In this document: positions 41,881 to 50,066 of the stretch, piece by piece | Numbering within the stretch: position 1 is the first letter of the stretch | Layout: the number at the start of each line of letters is the position of its first letter | Assembly: GCF_014202645.1 (NCBI RefSeq) | Contig: NZ_JACHHG010000005.1 | Location: forward strand, 186,001-250,000 | Direction of reading: 5' to 3' | DNA: 64,000 nt | Source: Deinobacterium chartae | GTDB lineage: Bacteria > Deinococcota > Deinococci > Deinococcales > Deinococcaceae | Translations under genes and position numbers: made by a program | The notes under the pieces: model-generated | Database searches by the model: none | What the model was told of the DNA's origin: nothing | What the model saw: the letters and a program-made list of their open reading frames with translations, nothing else

Positions 41881-42447
41881 TCAGTGCTCGATGCCGCGCT
41901 GGGCCGGAATTCCGGCCTGGAAGGCATGCTTGACCGGCTGCATCTCGGTCACGGTGTCGGCATACTCGATCAGCGCCTCCGGTGCGCGGCGGCCGGTGAT
42001 CACGACGTGCAGGTTGCGAGGGCGGTTGCGGAGGGTCTCCAGGACATCCTCGAGGGAAATCCAGCCCCAGTTGATCGGGTAAGTGGCCTCGTCCAGCACG
42101 ATCAGGTCGTAGTCCTGCGACAAGATGGCCGCCTTGGCGACCTCCCAGCCGGCCTGCGCCAGGCCTGCGCTGTTGTCCAGGTCCTTCGAAGTCCACGAGA
42201 AGCCGTCGCCCAGGCCCTCGAAGGGGATGTTCAGGGCCGCGAGCGAACGGTGCTCGCCGAACTTGGCCCCCTCGTGCTTGATGAACTGAAACAGGCGGGT
42301 GCGCAACCCGCGTCCCTGCGCGCGCATCAGCAGACCCAGGGCGGCGGTGGTCTTGCCCTTGCCGTTACCGGTATTGATGATCACCAGACCGCGGCGTTCG
42401 CCGGTCGGCTTCTGGTACGGTTTCTCAGTGTGCGGTCCTTGGCTCAT
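41881..42447 (-). CDS. cobO: Cob(I)yrinic acid a,c-diamide adenosyltransferase
   Basis: 188 residues. P-loop variant [20 protein letters not shown], then [15 protein letters not shown] and VVITGRRAP, the CobO/BtuR (ACA) family. It attaches the upper adenosyl ligand. Its start lies inside the 3' end of cbiZ (23-bp overlap), with GGAGG upstream. Confidence 0.96.
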   Translation of the reverse strand: MSQGPHTEKPYQKPTGERRGLVIINTGNGKGKTTAALGLLMRAQGRGLRTRLFQFIKHEGAKFGEHRSLAALNIPFEGLGDGFSWTSKDLDNSAGLAQAGWEVAKAAILSQDYDLIVLDEATYPINWGWISLEDVLETLRNRPRNLHVVITGRRAPEALIEYADTVTEMQPVKHAFQAGIPAQRGIEH

Positions 42448-43093
42448 GGCTTTCCTCCGGGGCCCCCAGGGCCTGGGTGAGTGCGGTCGAAAACGCGCGC
42501 GCGACGGCGCGGCCCACAGGGGTCACCGCTCCGGCGTAACGCTCAAAACGGCCGGGCAGCAGGGCCACGGTCACGGTGTCGGTGGAAGTTCCCGTGCCCG
42601 GAAATCCCTCGCGGGTGCTACGGCCCGCCAGCAGGCGCGCCTTGACCTCGGTGATCACCTGCACGGTCTCGACCAGCGCAGCGGGCGGCAGGTCGGCCTC
42701 GAGCAGCACGAAAGCGTTGATGGTGCCGGGCCGGACCGGGGCCAGCGCGCTCAGGCCCGGCGCGGCGAGGTTGCCCAGGCCCGCCGTGACAAAGGCGGCC
42801 GCGCGCACCCCGCGCTCGAGGGCCACGCCTTCGCCGAAACGGAACACGTCCACCGCCGTAAAGGCGCACACGGTCTGGTCGGCGGGCAGGTTCAGGGCGG
42901 CCAGTTCGGCCAGGGCCGCCACCTCGAGGTCGGGCGGGCAGAAGGTGGGCGGAACGCTGCGGTTCACCAGGTAGCGGCGCTCGGACATCCCGCCGCCGAA
43001 CGGGGCGCTCGAGATCACCGGGCGCGGCAGTTCAAGGTCGAGCAGCAGCGCCCCATGACGCAGCGTGAGCCGGGCCGGGTAGGCGGCGTTCAC
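42425..43093 (-). CDS. cbiZ: Adenosylcobinamide amidohydrolase
   Basis: 222 residues. Contains [24 protein letters not shown] and the family motif [16 protein letters not shown]. CbiZ removes the aminopropanol arm of adenosylcobinamide to give cobyric acid, a salvage route that complements cbiB and cobU here. GTG start, 7 bp from the btuF stop, with GAGG upstream. Confidence 0.9.
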   Translation of the reverse strand: MNAAYPARLTLRHGALLLDLELPRPVISSAPFGGGMSERRYLVNRSVPPTFCPPDLEVAALAELAALNLPADQTVCAFTAVDVFRFGEGVALERGVRAAAFVTAGLGNLAAPGLSALAPVRPGTINAFVLLEADLPPAALVETVQVITEVKARLLAGRSTREGFPGTGTSTDTVTVALLPGRFERYAGAVTPVGRAVARAFSTALTQALGAPEESHEPRTAH

Positions 43094-43100
43094 GGCCGCC

Positions 43101-43958
43101 TCACCGCCGCAGCTCGGGGTGCAGCATGCGTGCGAGCACCTCGAGGCCCTGCGCCACGCGCGGCCCGGGACGCACCACCGCGTCGCGCTCGAGCGGCGTG
43201 AACCCGTAGACCCGCCTGGCCTGCACCGCCGGCACGGTGTTCCAGCCCGGACGGGCCGAGACGGCCTCGAGCGTGGCCCCTACGATCACCTGCGGCTTGC
43301 GGGTCAGCACCAGCTCAGGGCTGATCTTGGGAAAGTCGCCCAGGTTGGCGGGCACCACGTTGCGGCCCCCGGCGCGCTTGAGCAGTTCTCCGATGAACGA
43401 GTTCGGCCCGGCGGTGTAACCGGAGGCGTCCACCTCGAAGTACACGCTGACTGGCCGGACACCTTTGAGCGCGGCCTCGACCCGCTGGATGTCGCGCTTG
43501 ATGTTCGCCACGACCTGCGTGGCCTGACGCTCGTGGTTGACCAGTTTCCCCAGCGTCTGAATCTTCTCGAAGATCTCGGCGTAGGTCTGGGCCGTACCCA
43601 CGAACACCCGCAGCCCGGCACGCTCGAGCTGTTCGACCGAGCGCGAGTTCTCGGCCACGAACACCACGTCGGGCCTGAGCTTCACGACCTCCTCGAGGTT
43701 GGCGTTCATACCGCCCAGCTTGGGAAGCCGGTTGACCTGCTCGGGGTAGTTGGAAAAGTTGTCCACACCGACGATGCGGTCGCACACGCCGATGGCGCAC
43801 AGCGTCTCGGTGGACGACGGGATCAGGGACACGATGCGTTTGGGCTCGCGCTCGAGGGTGACCTGTCGGCCCCGGTCGTCGGTGACGGTCACGGGGTACG
43901 AGGTGGCAAACGCGGCGCTGGAGAGCAGAAATGCCGAGAGCAGCAGGGAGTGTTTCAT
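43101..43958 (-). CDS. btuF: Cobalamin/corrinoid-type ABC substrate-binding protein
   Basis: 285 residues. Signal peptide KHSLLLSAFLLSSAAFA; class III binding-protein fold: YPVTVTDDRGRQVTLEREPK, RIVSLIPSSTETLCAIGV, GVDNFSNYPE, and NANLEEVVKLRPDVVFVAEN. It lies first in the operon under a cobalamin riboswitch, so corrinoid binding is very likely. The permease (btuCD) is not in the window. Start ATG 43958 is preferred because it gives a proper signal peptide. Confidence 0.92.
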   Translation of the reverse strand: MKHSLLLSAFLLSSAAFATSYPVTVTDDRGRQVTLEREPKRIVSLIPSSTETLCAIGVCDRIVGVDNFSNYPEQVNRLPKLGGMNANLEEVVKLRPDVVFVAENSRSVEQLERAGLRVFVGTAQTYAEIFEKIQTLGKLVNHERQATQVVANIKRDIQRVEAALKGVRPVSVYFEVDASGYTAGPNSFIGELLKRAGGRNVVPANLGDFPKISPELVLTRKPQVIVGATLEAVSARPGWNTVPAVQARRVYGFTPLERDAVVRPGPRVAQGLEVLARMLHPELRR

Positions 43959-43984
43959 CGTCGCCTTTCTGGCGCGACGGGAGG

Positions 43985-44122
43985 AATTGTGCGCGTGTGC
44001 GCACGCCCGGATCGCGAGGCTTGGCTGGGCAGGCATTCGGACTATCACCGCTGCGCGTCAGTCCCGGACTCTCACCGGAGTTCCCCACTTTAAGCCCGTC
44101 CTACGCGGCACGGGCGCCCAGC
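43985..44122 (-). promoter_or_regulatory. Cobalamin riboswitch
   Basis: Minus strand contains the B12-box region: AAAGTGGGGAACTCCGGTGA followed by GAGTCCGGGACTG, and GCAGCGGTGATAGTCCGAAT near the 3' end. An extended -10 TGTTACACT (44129-44137) places the start near 44122. It precedes btuF-cbiZ-cobO-cbiA-cbiB-cobD-cobQ and should shut them off when cobalamin is abundant. End positions are approximate. Confidence 0.85.
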
Positions 44123-44194
44123 GAGCGCAGTGTAACACACCGGCCAAGGCGGCACCCGCGACCGCAACCCGGCAGCGCCCGCTACACTGCGGCT

Positions 44195-44467
44195 ATGAAG
44201 ACCCCGCTGGCTGCCGCGCGCCCGGCGGGGGCACTCGCGCTGAGTGCCCCGGCGCGAAACGGTTTTATCCACCTCTCCGACCACGGCCAGGCCGGTCAGG
44301 CCCACGGCTTCGCTGCCGCACTCCGGGGCGCGCACCCGAACGCTCTTTCGGGCTCTGGCGGCCTGGACAGCTTGCGCCCCTTGCTCGAGGGCGACACCCA
44401 TCTGGGTCCGGGCTGCGACGACGCCCTGCTCCCTCACGCCTCGCTGGGGCTGCGCTTCCGGCTGTGA
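44195..44467 (+). CDS. Small protein of unknown function upstream of cobU
   Basis: 90 residues, Ala/Gly/Leu rich, no membrane segment, starting MKTPLAAARPAGALALSAPA. No family recognised. Support for it being real: TACACT (44183-44188) lies 6 nt before the ATG (leaderless pattern), and its TGA overlaps the GTG start of the cobU frame (GTGA), as in other coupled gene pairs here. Coding potential in this GC-rich region is uncertain. Confidence 0.45.
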   Translation: MKTPLAAARPAGALALSAPARNGFIHLSDHGQAGQAHGFAAALRGAHPNALSGSGGLDSLRPLLEGDTHLGPGCDDALLPHASLGLRFRL

Positions 44468-45318
44468 GCGTTTCCGAACTGTGGCTGGCGGTGGCCGGAC
44501 CGCGCGGCGAGCGACCGGAGCTGAGCGTGACGCCCGACGCACTGCTGGGTAGCCCGAACCATCCCGTTTCCCTCGAGCTGCCCCTGCCGCCCGCCCTGCC
44601 CAGGAGCACGCTCGCCTGGGTCAGCGCGGCGCAGGCACGTGCCCTGCTCGAGGCCCTCACCGGCCTGCGCGGCGCGGCGCTGGACCGTGGAGGCACGGCC
44701 CTGCTGCGACTTCAACCGGGCGGCGCACAGCTGCTGAAACTGCTGCCCCTCGAGGAGCTCCACGTTCCACGCCTGAGCCTGCTGACCGGCGGCGCGCGCT
44801 CGGGCAAGTCGGGCCGGGCCGAACGGCTGGCCGAGCGGCTGGCCGCCCGTGCGGGCCTCGCGGTCAGCGTCATCGTGACCGCCCAGGCCTTCGACGACGA
44901 GATGCGCGAGCGCATCCGCCGTCACCGCGCGGACCGCCCGTCACACTGGACCACCCTCGAGGCCCCGCACGACCCGCTCGCGGCGCTCGCAGGGGCGCAG
45001 GGCGTGGTGCTGCTCGACTGCCTGAGCCTGTGGGTATCCAACCGCATGCTGCAGGGCGCGGGCGAGGCGGTGATCCTCGAGCAGGCCCGCGCCCTGGCGG
45101 CCGCGCTGCGCGAGCGACCGGCCCCGGCGGTGGCGGTCACCAACGAGGTGGGATCGGGCATCGTACCCGACAACGCGCTGGCGCGGGCCTACCGCGACGT
45201 GCTGGGCCGGGTGAACGCGACCGTGGCCTCCGCAGCCGATCTGGTCGCGCTGTGCGCTGCCGGAGAGGCGACGGCGCTGCGCGGCGACGCCCGCTGGCTC
45301 CACCAGCGGCCCGAATGA
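44464..45318 (+). CDS. cobU: Adenosylcobinamide kinase/guanylyltransferase with N-terminal extension
   Basis: 284 residues. Residues about 105-284 are CobU: P-loop LLTGGARSGKSGRAERLAE, VIVTAQAFDDEMRERIRRH, LLDCLSLWVSNRML, VTNEVGSGIVPDNALARAYR. Residues 1-100 (starting VSVSELWLAVAGPRGERPEL) have no recognised match and make the protein about 100 residues longer than usual. If the true start is an internal codon near 44760 the extension vanishes, but the GTGA overlap with the small gene before it favours the long form. It completes the lower-loop assembly of the divergent cobalamin operon. Confidence 0.85.
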   Translation: MSVSELWLAVAGPRGERPELSVTPDALLGSPNHPVSLELPLPPALPRSTLAWVSAAQARALLEALTGLRGAALDRGGTALLRLQPGGAQLLKLLPLEELHVPRLSLLTGGARSGKSGRAERLAERLAARAGLAVSVIVTAQAFDDEMRERIRRHRADRPSHWTTLEAPHDPLAALAGAQGVVLLDCLSLWVSNRMLQGAGEAVILEQARALAAALRERPAPAVAVTNEVGSGIVPDNALARAYRDVLGRVNATVASAADLVALCAAGEATALRGDARWLHQRPE

Positions 45319-45377
45319 CCGGGGGGCGTGTTAGCATGGCCCAAAAAGCCCCTTACACCCACCGAGGGAGGTTCGCC

Positions 45378-47198
45378 ATGACCACCGCGCCGCGCCCGTC
45401 TGCCCTGCCCGCCACCTTGTTCCGGCTTCCGGTCCTCACCTTTCCCGCGCTCTCGCACGACGGCCGCCGGGTCGCCTACTACGCCAACGTGCAAGAACGC
45501 TTCGAGATCTTCGTGCTGGACCTGCCCAGCGGCCGCTCGCGGGCGGTGACGCACGGCAACGCGCCGCAGTCGCCCAGCACCGCGCTGCTGTGGACCCACG
45601 CGGGCGACAGCCTGATCTACGGCGACGACCGGCGCGGCAACGAACGCCACACGCTCTACCGCCTGCGCCTCGAGGAGGGGCGCAGCGAACCGCTGACCCA
45701 GGGCGACTTCCGGCACCAGGCGGTGAGCCTGACCTCGGACGACCGTTTCCTGAGCGTCCTGAGCAACCGCGCGGGCGGCACGCAGCTGTTCCGGCTCGAC
45801 CTGCACGACCTCTCGTGGCAGCAGCTGACCCACGACGACGCCCCGGTCTCGGGCGGCCTGTGGAGCCCGGACGGGCGACGCCTCGCTTTTGCGCGCAGCT
45901 CGAGGCAACAGCCGCGCCGCAGCGACGTCTGGATCATGAACGCCGACGGCAGCGGGGCTCGCGCGGTCCTGAGCGTCCGTGCGGACTCGGCCGAACACCC
46001 GGTCGCGTGGCACCCTCAGGGAAACGGCCTGCTGGTCAACTCGAACGCCTTCGCCGCGCCGCGCGCGGGCCTGCTGGACCTGGATACCCTCGAGGTGCAC
46101 TGGCTGGGAGACGACCAAAGCGCCCTCGAGGAGAACGGGGTGGGATTTTCCCCGGACGGACTTCGGGTGCTGACCGTGCGGTCGTTCGAGGCCGCCTCGG
46201 TGCCGGTGTGGTGGGACCGGAGCCGGGGCTCGGCCGCTCCGCTGGACCTGCCGACCGGCGTGGTGAGCGATGTGCAGGTCCGATCAGGCCAGGTCAGCTT
46301 CTTGCACTCGAGCAGCACCTCGAGGCCCACGCTGTGGACGGCCGAAGCGCATAAGGCCCCGCGCGTCGCGCTCGAGCCCGAGTACGGCGGCGTGGACCCC
46401 TCACGCTTCGTTCCCGAACAGGTGGTCCGCTACCGCAGTTTTGACGGGCAGGAGGTGCCGGCCCTGCTGTACGTTCCGCGTGACCGGCAACCGCACGAGC
46501 GCCTGCCTGCCATCGTGCGCGTCCACGGCGGCCCCACCGCGCACTTTCCGCGCGCTTTTCACCTCGAGACCCAACTGCTGGTCAGCCGGGGATACGTGGT
46601 CTTGATGCCCAACGTGCGCGGCTCGACCGGCTACGGCCGCGCGTGGCGCGAAGCGAACCTCAAGGATTGGGGCGGCGGCGATCTCGAGGACGTGGTGGCC
46701 GGGGCCGAGTACCTGAAGTCGCTGCCCTTCGTGGACCCGGAGCGGCTGGGCGTGTACGGGCGCTCCTACGGCGGCTACCTGAGCTACCTGGTCTCGGTCA
46801 AACGGCCCGAGGTCTTCAAAGTGGCCGTACCGGTGGTGGGCATGAGCGACCTCGAGCAGCTTCAGCGCGACAACGAGCGATTGGCCCCCAGTCTGGCGCA
46901 CTACTTTCGCTCGATGATGGGCCACCCCGAGCAGGACGCGGAACTGTGGCGCGACCGCAGCGCGGTGCACTTCGCGCACCGGCTCAAGGCCCGCATGCTG
47001 ATCCTGCACGGCCGCAACGACCCACGCTGCCCCGAGAACCAGGCCACCGCCTTTGTGGAACGGCTCAGGGCCGCCGGAAAGGTCGAGGGCGAGGATTTCG
47101 AGCTGCACCTGTTCGATCAGGGACACGCCACCCTCGAGGAAGGGGCACAGCTGCACGCTTTCGGGCTGGTCGAGGACTTTCTTGCGCGGAGGCTGTAG
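45378..47198 (+). CDS. S9-family peptidase (prolyl-oligopeptidase/acylaminoacyl-peptidase type)
   Basis: 606 residues. N-terminal beta-propeller (residues about 20-330, repeated WSPDG/HPQG-type blades such as GGLWSPDGRRLAFARS) and a C-terminal alpha/beta hydrolase: PAIVRVHGGPTAHF, the nucleophile in LGVYGRSYGGYLSYLV, Asp in LHGRNDPRCPENQ and His in FDQGHATLEEG. It cleaves short peptides in the cytoplasm. ATG 45378 has GGGAGG 7 nt upstream. A TTAGCAT lies upstream but no clear promoter was found. Confidence 0.95.
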   Translation: MTTAPRPSALPATLFRLPVLTFPALSHDGRRVAYYANVQERFEIFVLDLPSGRSRAVTHGNAPQSPSTALLWTHAGDSLIYGDDRRGNERHTLYRLRLEEGRSEPLTQGDFRHQAVSLTSDDRFLSVLSNRAGGTQLFRLDLHDLSWQQLTHDDAPVSGGLWSPDGRRLAFARSSRQQPRRSDVWIMNADGSGARAVLSVRADSAEHPVAWHPQGNGLLVNSNAFAAPRAGLLDLDTLEVHWLGDDQSALEENGVGFSPDGLRVLTVRSFEAASVPVWWDRSRGSAAPLDLPTGVVSDVQVRSGQVSFLHSSSTSRPTLWTAEAHKAPRVALEPEYGGVDPSRFVPEQVVRYRSFDGQEVPALLYVPRDRQPHERLPAIVRVHGGPTAHFPRAFHLETQLLVSRGYVVLMPNVRGSTGYGRAWREANLKDWGGGDLEDVVAGAEYLKSLPFVDPERLGVYGRSYGGYLSYLVSVKRPEVFKVAVPVVGMSDLEQLQRDNERLAPSLAHYFRSMMGHPEQDAELWRDRSAVHFAHRLKARMLILHGRNDPRCPENQATAFVERLRAAGKVEGEDFELHLFDQGHATLEEGAQLHAFGLVEDFLARRL

Positions 47199-47273
47199 CC
47201 GCACTTCTGAAACGCCGGGGCCTGTGGGTTTACACTTTTCTCACGGGCCCACCCAGCCTGCGTGGAGGAGCGC

Positions 47274-48641
47274 ATGACTGTCGAAACTCTCCCCTTTCCT
47301 TTTGCCCCTCATCCGACCCGCCAGGAACGGCGCAACGCCGGCAAGGCCCTGCGCCTGGTCGTTCCCCGGGCTGCGCACGCCCAGTGGAGCGCTCCCGCAG
47401 ACCGCCCGGACCCGGTCGAACTGCTGCGCCGCACCAGCCGGGGACGCCTGCCGGACTTTGTACCGATCCGCTACGGACGCATGGTCGCCTCGCCCTTCGC
47501 GTTTTTCCGCGGAGCGGCCGCGCAGATGGCCCATGACCTGTCCTCCACCCCGGTCAGCGGCCTGCGGGTGCAGGCGGTGGGCGACGCGCACCTGATGAAC
47601 TTCGGCTCCTACGCGACCCCGGAGCGCAATCTGGTCTTCGACGTCAACGATTTCGACGAGACCCTGCCCGCCCCCTGGGAGTGGGACGTCAAGCGCTTCG
47701 CGGCGAGCGTGGTGGTCGCCGGGCGCTTTATCGGCCTGCGCGAGGAACAGGCCCGCGACGCGTGCTTGGCGGGCGTGCGCGCTTACCGCCTGCGCCTGCG
47801 CGACTACGCCCGCATGACCCACCTCGAGGTGTGGTACGACCGCATCGACGCGCACGAGGCCATCGAGGACATTGCCCGGCACGCCCGCAAGCACGCCGAG
47901 GCGATGTTCGACAAGGCACGCACCCGCACCTCGCTGCAGGCCCTGTCCAAGCTGGCCCGGCAGCAAGGCGGGCAGTGGCGCATCGTGGACGACCCGCCGC
48001 TGGTCACCCACGTCCGCGACGAACGGGTACGCGGCTGGATCGAGGCGCTGCAGGGCGGCTACTTTGACACGGTGCCCGAGGACCGCCGCAGCCTGCTCGA
48101 GCGCTACACCCTGGCCGACTGGGCGCTGCGGGTCACCGGGGTCGGCAGCGCGGGGCGCCGCAGCCTGATCCTGCTGCTCAGCGCCGGAGACGACGACGTG
48201 CTGTTCTTGCAGATCAAGGAGGCGCGCCGCTCGGTCCTCGAGGCCTTCGCCGGACCGTGCAGCAGCGGCAACCCGGCGCAGCGCATCGTGCGCGGCCAGC
48301 GGCTGATTCAGGCGGCCAGCGACCCGTTTTTGGGCTGGGTGCACGGCCGCCTGTCCTTTTACGTGCGCCAGTTGCGCGACATGAAAGGCTCGTTTGAGCT
48401 CGAGGACATGTCGGGCTCGGACCTGCTCGAGTACGCCGAGCTGTGCGGCTGGGCGCTGGCCCGCGCCCACGCGCGCTCCGGAGACGCCGCCGCCTTGTGC
48501 GGCTATCTGGGCAAGAGCGAGGCTTTCGACACGGCCATCGTCGCCTTCGCCGCCCGCTACGCGGACCAGACCGAGCGCGACCACGCGGCCCTCGAGCGCG
48601 CGGTGCGCGAAGGCCGCCTCGAGGTGATCACCGGAGTGTAG
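47274..48641 (+). CDS. DUF2252 protein
   Basis: 455 residues. FVPIRYGRMVASPFAFFRGA, VGDAHLMNFGSYATPERNLV, FDVNDFDETLPAPWEWDVKR and KEARRSVLEAF are the DUF2252 signatures. The pattern H-L-x-N-F and D-x-N-D-F-D-E recalls aminoglycoside-phosphotransferase-like kinases, but the substrate is unknown. TACACT at 47231 is a possible -10, and GGAGGAG precedes the ATG. It ends at a strong terminator. Confidence 0.9.
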   Translation: MTVETLPFPFAPHPTRQERRNAGKALRLVVPRAAHAQWSAPADRPDPVELLRRTSRGRLPDFVPIRYGRMVASPFAFFRGAAAQMAHDLSSTPVSGLRVQAVGDAHLMNFGSYATPERNLVFDVNDFDETLPAPWEWDVKRFAASVVVAGRFIGLREEQARDACLAGVRAYRLRLRDYARMTHLEVWYDRIDAHEAIEDIARHARKHAEAMFDKARTRTSLQALSKLARQQGGQWRIVDDPPLVTHVRDERVRGWIEALQGGYFDTVPEDRRSLLERYTLADWALRVTGVGSAGRRSLILLLSAGDDDVLFLQIKEARRSVLEAFAGPCSSGNPAQRIVRGQRLIQAASDPFLGWVHGRLSFYVRQLRDMKGSFELEDMSGSDLLEYAELCGWALARAHARSGDAAALCGYLGKSEAFDTAIVAFAARYADQTERDHAALERAVREGRLEVITGV

Positions 48642-48653
48642 CGACCACAAAAC

Positions 48654-48683
48654 GGGCCGGGAACCTAGCCTTGTTCCCGGCCC
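48654..48683. terminator. Bidirectional terminator between DUF2252 and the RNA region
   Basis: GGGCCGGGAAC / GTTCCCGGCCC with an 8-nt loop; TTTTG follows on the minus strand. It can end both the DUF2252 mRNA and the minus-strand RNA region. Confidence 0.75.
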
Positions 48684-48750
48684 TCGATCAGACGCTTCCG
48701 TTTTTCAGGCGGACGCCGTTCGCCGTTCGGTCTGTCCCCGCCACGTTTAA

Positions 48751-48857
48751 GCCGCGCGCTCACCTTGAGGTGCCGTGTCCTGCCTGCTAGACGACTGCTC
48801 CAGAACTGGCGGAGCAGACCAGAATCGAACTGGTGTATCGGCAGATGGGGCGCGGGC
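48751..48857 (-). ncRNA. Circularly permuted tRNA-like RNA module B
   Basis: Read on the minus strand the order is: anticodon-stem 3' strand TGCCG (48839-48843), variable ATAC, T arm ACCAG-TTCGATT-CTGGT (48818-48834), acceptor 3' strand CTGCTCC (48811-48817), then GCCA within a 9-nt loop, acceptor 5' strand GGAGCAG (48795-48801), a D arm TCGTCTAGCAGGCAGGACA, and anticodon-stem 5' strand CGGCA (48771-48775). All stems pair perfectly, but the 3' half comes before the 5' half, so this is not an ordinary tRNA. The stem extends outside as GCC(C)GCGC / GCGCGGC with one bulged C. The layout matches tRNA-mimic modules of bacterial Y RNAs (YrlA type) or a permuted tRNA gene. Confidence 0.75.
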
Positions 48858-48903
48858 GCTCGATGCGGTACCCGGCGCGGGTGCTGAGCTTGGGAGTTAC
48901 AGT

Positions 48904-49007
48904 CTGAACCTCGTGTTGGCCCGGCGGTGCCTCTACCTCTTGGGCCAGTCCCGGGTGGGCCGGGACGGAGGATTCGAACCTCCACCGTTTCCGCCGAAGC
49001 ACTTCAG
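48904..49007 (-). ncRNA. Circularly permuted tRNA-like RNA module A
   Basis: Minus strand order: outer stem CTGAA/TTCAG and GTG/CAC, anticodon-stem 3' strand GGCGG (48991-48995, extended by TTC/GGG wobble pairs), variable AAACGGT, T arm GGAGG-TTCGAAT-CCTCC (48967-48983), acceptor 3' strand GTCCCGG (48960-48966), 5-nt loop CCCAC, acceptor 5' strand CCGGGAC (48948-48954), a D arm TGGCCCAAGAGGTAGAGGCA, and anticodon-stem 5' strand CCGCC (48923-48927). The core is 73 nt, the same as module B. CTGAGCTTGG (plus strand) recurs upstream of both modules (49022-49031 and 48884-48893), supporting a duplicated unit. A possible -10 TACAGT lies at 49045-49050 on the minus strand. Confidence 0.75.
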
Positions 49008-49131
49008 TCTCAGCTGTCAGTCTGAGCTTGGCACTCCACGCTGCACTGTACGCGTTCCTGAGCCGCCTGGCACCGTCTGCCTGCCTTAAGCGCAGTAGCC
49101 TAGCCGTTTCCAGCGGCCCTTGCGGTCCAGT

Positions 49132-49863
49132 TCAGCCGAACAGGTATCCGAAAACCGCGTCGCCCACCCGCACCTCGGGCGCCTCGGTGGTGTTGGCCTG
49201 TTCCCGGGCGTACTTGACCGCCTGAGTCAGGCGCTCGAGGCGGTCTTTGAGTTCGGCGACCCGCCGCGCGGGCAGGGCCCCGGAAAAACGCACGGTGCGC
49301 CAGTATCCGACCGCCACGTCCTCGGTGTACACCTCGACCTGCGCGGGGTGCTTGTCGGTTGCCTCGGCCTTGACGTGGTTGCGCATGACCTTCTTGGTCC
49401 GCACGGTCTCGCTGGCTTCGGTGGCCCACACACCGCTGGCAGGGTCCTCGTGCCAGATTTCCGAGGCGTCGAGAACGGGCAGCTTGCGTACAAAGGTCGT
49501 CAGGTCGGTCAGCTGTTTCTCGAGGAACAGCAGGTAGGTAATAGGAACCGCGCTCAGTACGGTGCGCCCGTCCACGACCACGTCCGCGCGCGCCTCGCAG
49601 TTGGCCCAGTCCTTGGTGGCGGTCACGTCGAGCAGGCGGGTCAGGATGCTGGCGGTGTCTTTGAGCATGTCCTCGGCGCGGACCTGTACCCGGGTGCTCT
49701 CGGGGGGCAACAGTTCCCCCTCCTCGTCCTTGGGACGGTAGATGCGCGAGATGCCCGAGAGCAGCGCGGGCTTTTGCAGGGCATGATGCGCTTCGGTCAG
49801 CTCCTGGAAAGAGCGGTTTTTGATGCCTTTTTCAACGGCGACGATCTGGTTCAGCTTGGGCAT
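49132..49863 (-). CDS. Conserved protein of unknown function next to the tRNA-like RNAs
   Basis: 243 residues, no signal peptide or membrane segment. Starts MPKLNQIVAVEKGIKNRSFQ and continues with ELTEAHHALQKPALLSGISR, PPESTRVQVRAEDMLKDTAS, VTATKDWANCEARADVVVDG and a long KRHK-rich, beta-strand-rich second half. The strongly patterned sequence looks conserved; I recall close relatives annotated as hypothetical in actinobacteria. A function is not known to me. The stop lies about 120 bp upstream of RNA module A on the same strand, and the gene could be cotranscribed with the RNAs. AAGGAG precedes the ATG; TAGAAT (49907-49912) is a likely -10. Confidence 0.85.
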   Translation of the reverse strand: MPKLNQIVAVEKGIKNRSFQELTEAHHALQKPALLSGISRIYRPKDEEGELLPPESTRVQVRAEDMLKDTASILTRLLDVTATKDWANCEARADVVVDGRTVLSAVPITYLLFLEKQLTDLTTFVRKLPVLDASEIWHEDPASGVWATEASETVRTKKVMRNHVKAEATDKHPAQVEVYTEDVAVGYWRTVRFSGALPARRVAELKDRLERLTQAVKYAREQANTTEAPEVRVGDAVFGYLFG

Positions 49864-50066
49864 GAGATTCTCCTTGCGCCCGCACCCGGCATAAAGAAAG
49901 GTGCAAATTCTATTCGCACGGCCCGCTTTTATTCGGAATCCATCTGCGAACAGTTGCAGCGCAACGGCTATCAATCTAGCGTTCCGGACTGATGACAGCA
50001 TCCCCGCTTTGGCGTGTGGGCACCCGGCCAACTGACCGGGTGCCCACTAAGCTATTGCAGAGCGCG

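Noticed and set aside
43750-45318. 522-residue plus-strand frame extending cobU upstream
   Set aside because: It crosses the riboswitch of the divergent operon; the GTG at 44464 in a GTGA overlap is a better start.
48751-49007. Ordinary tRNA genes suggested by perfect T arms
   Set aside because: The 5' acceptor strands follow, rather than precede, the T arms, and no conventional anticodon loop with U33 can be formed; I call them permuted tRNA-like modules instead.
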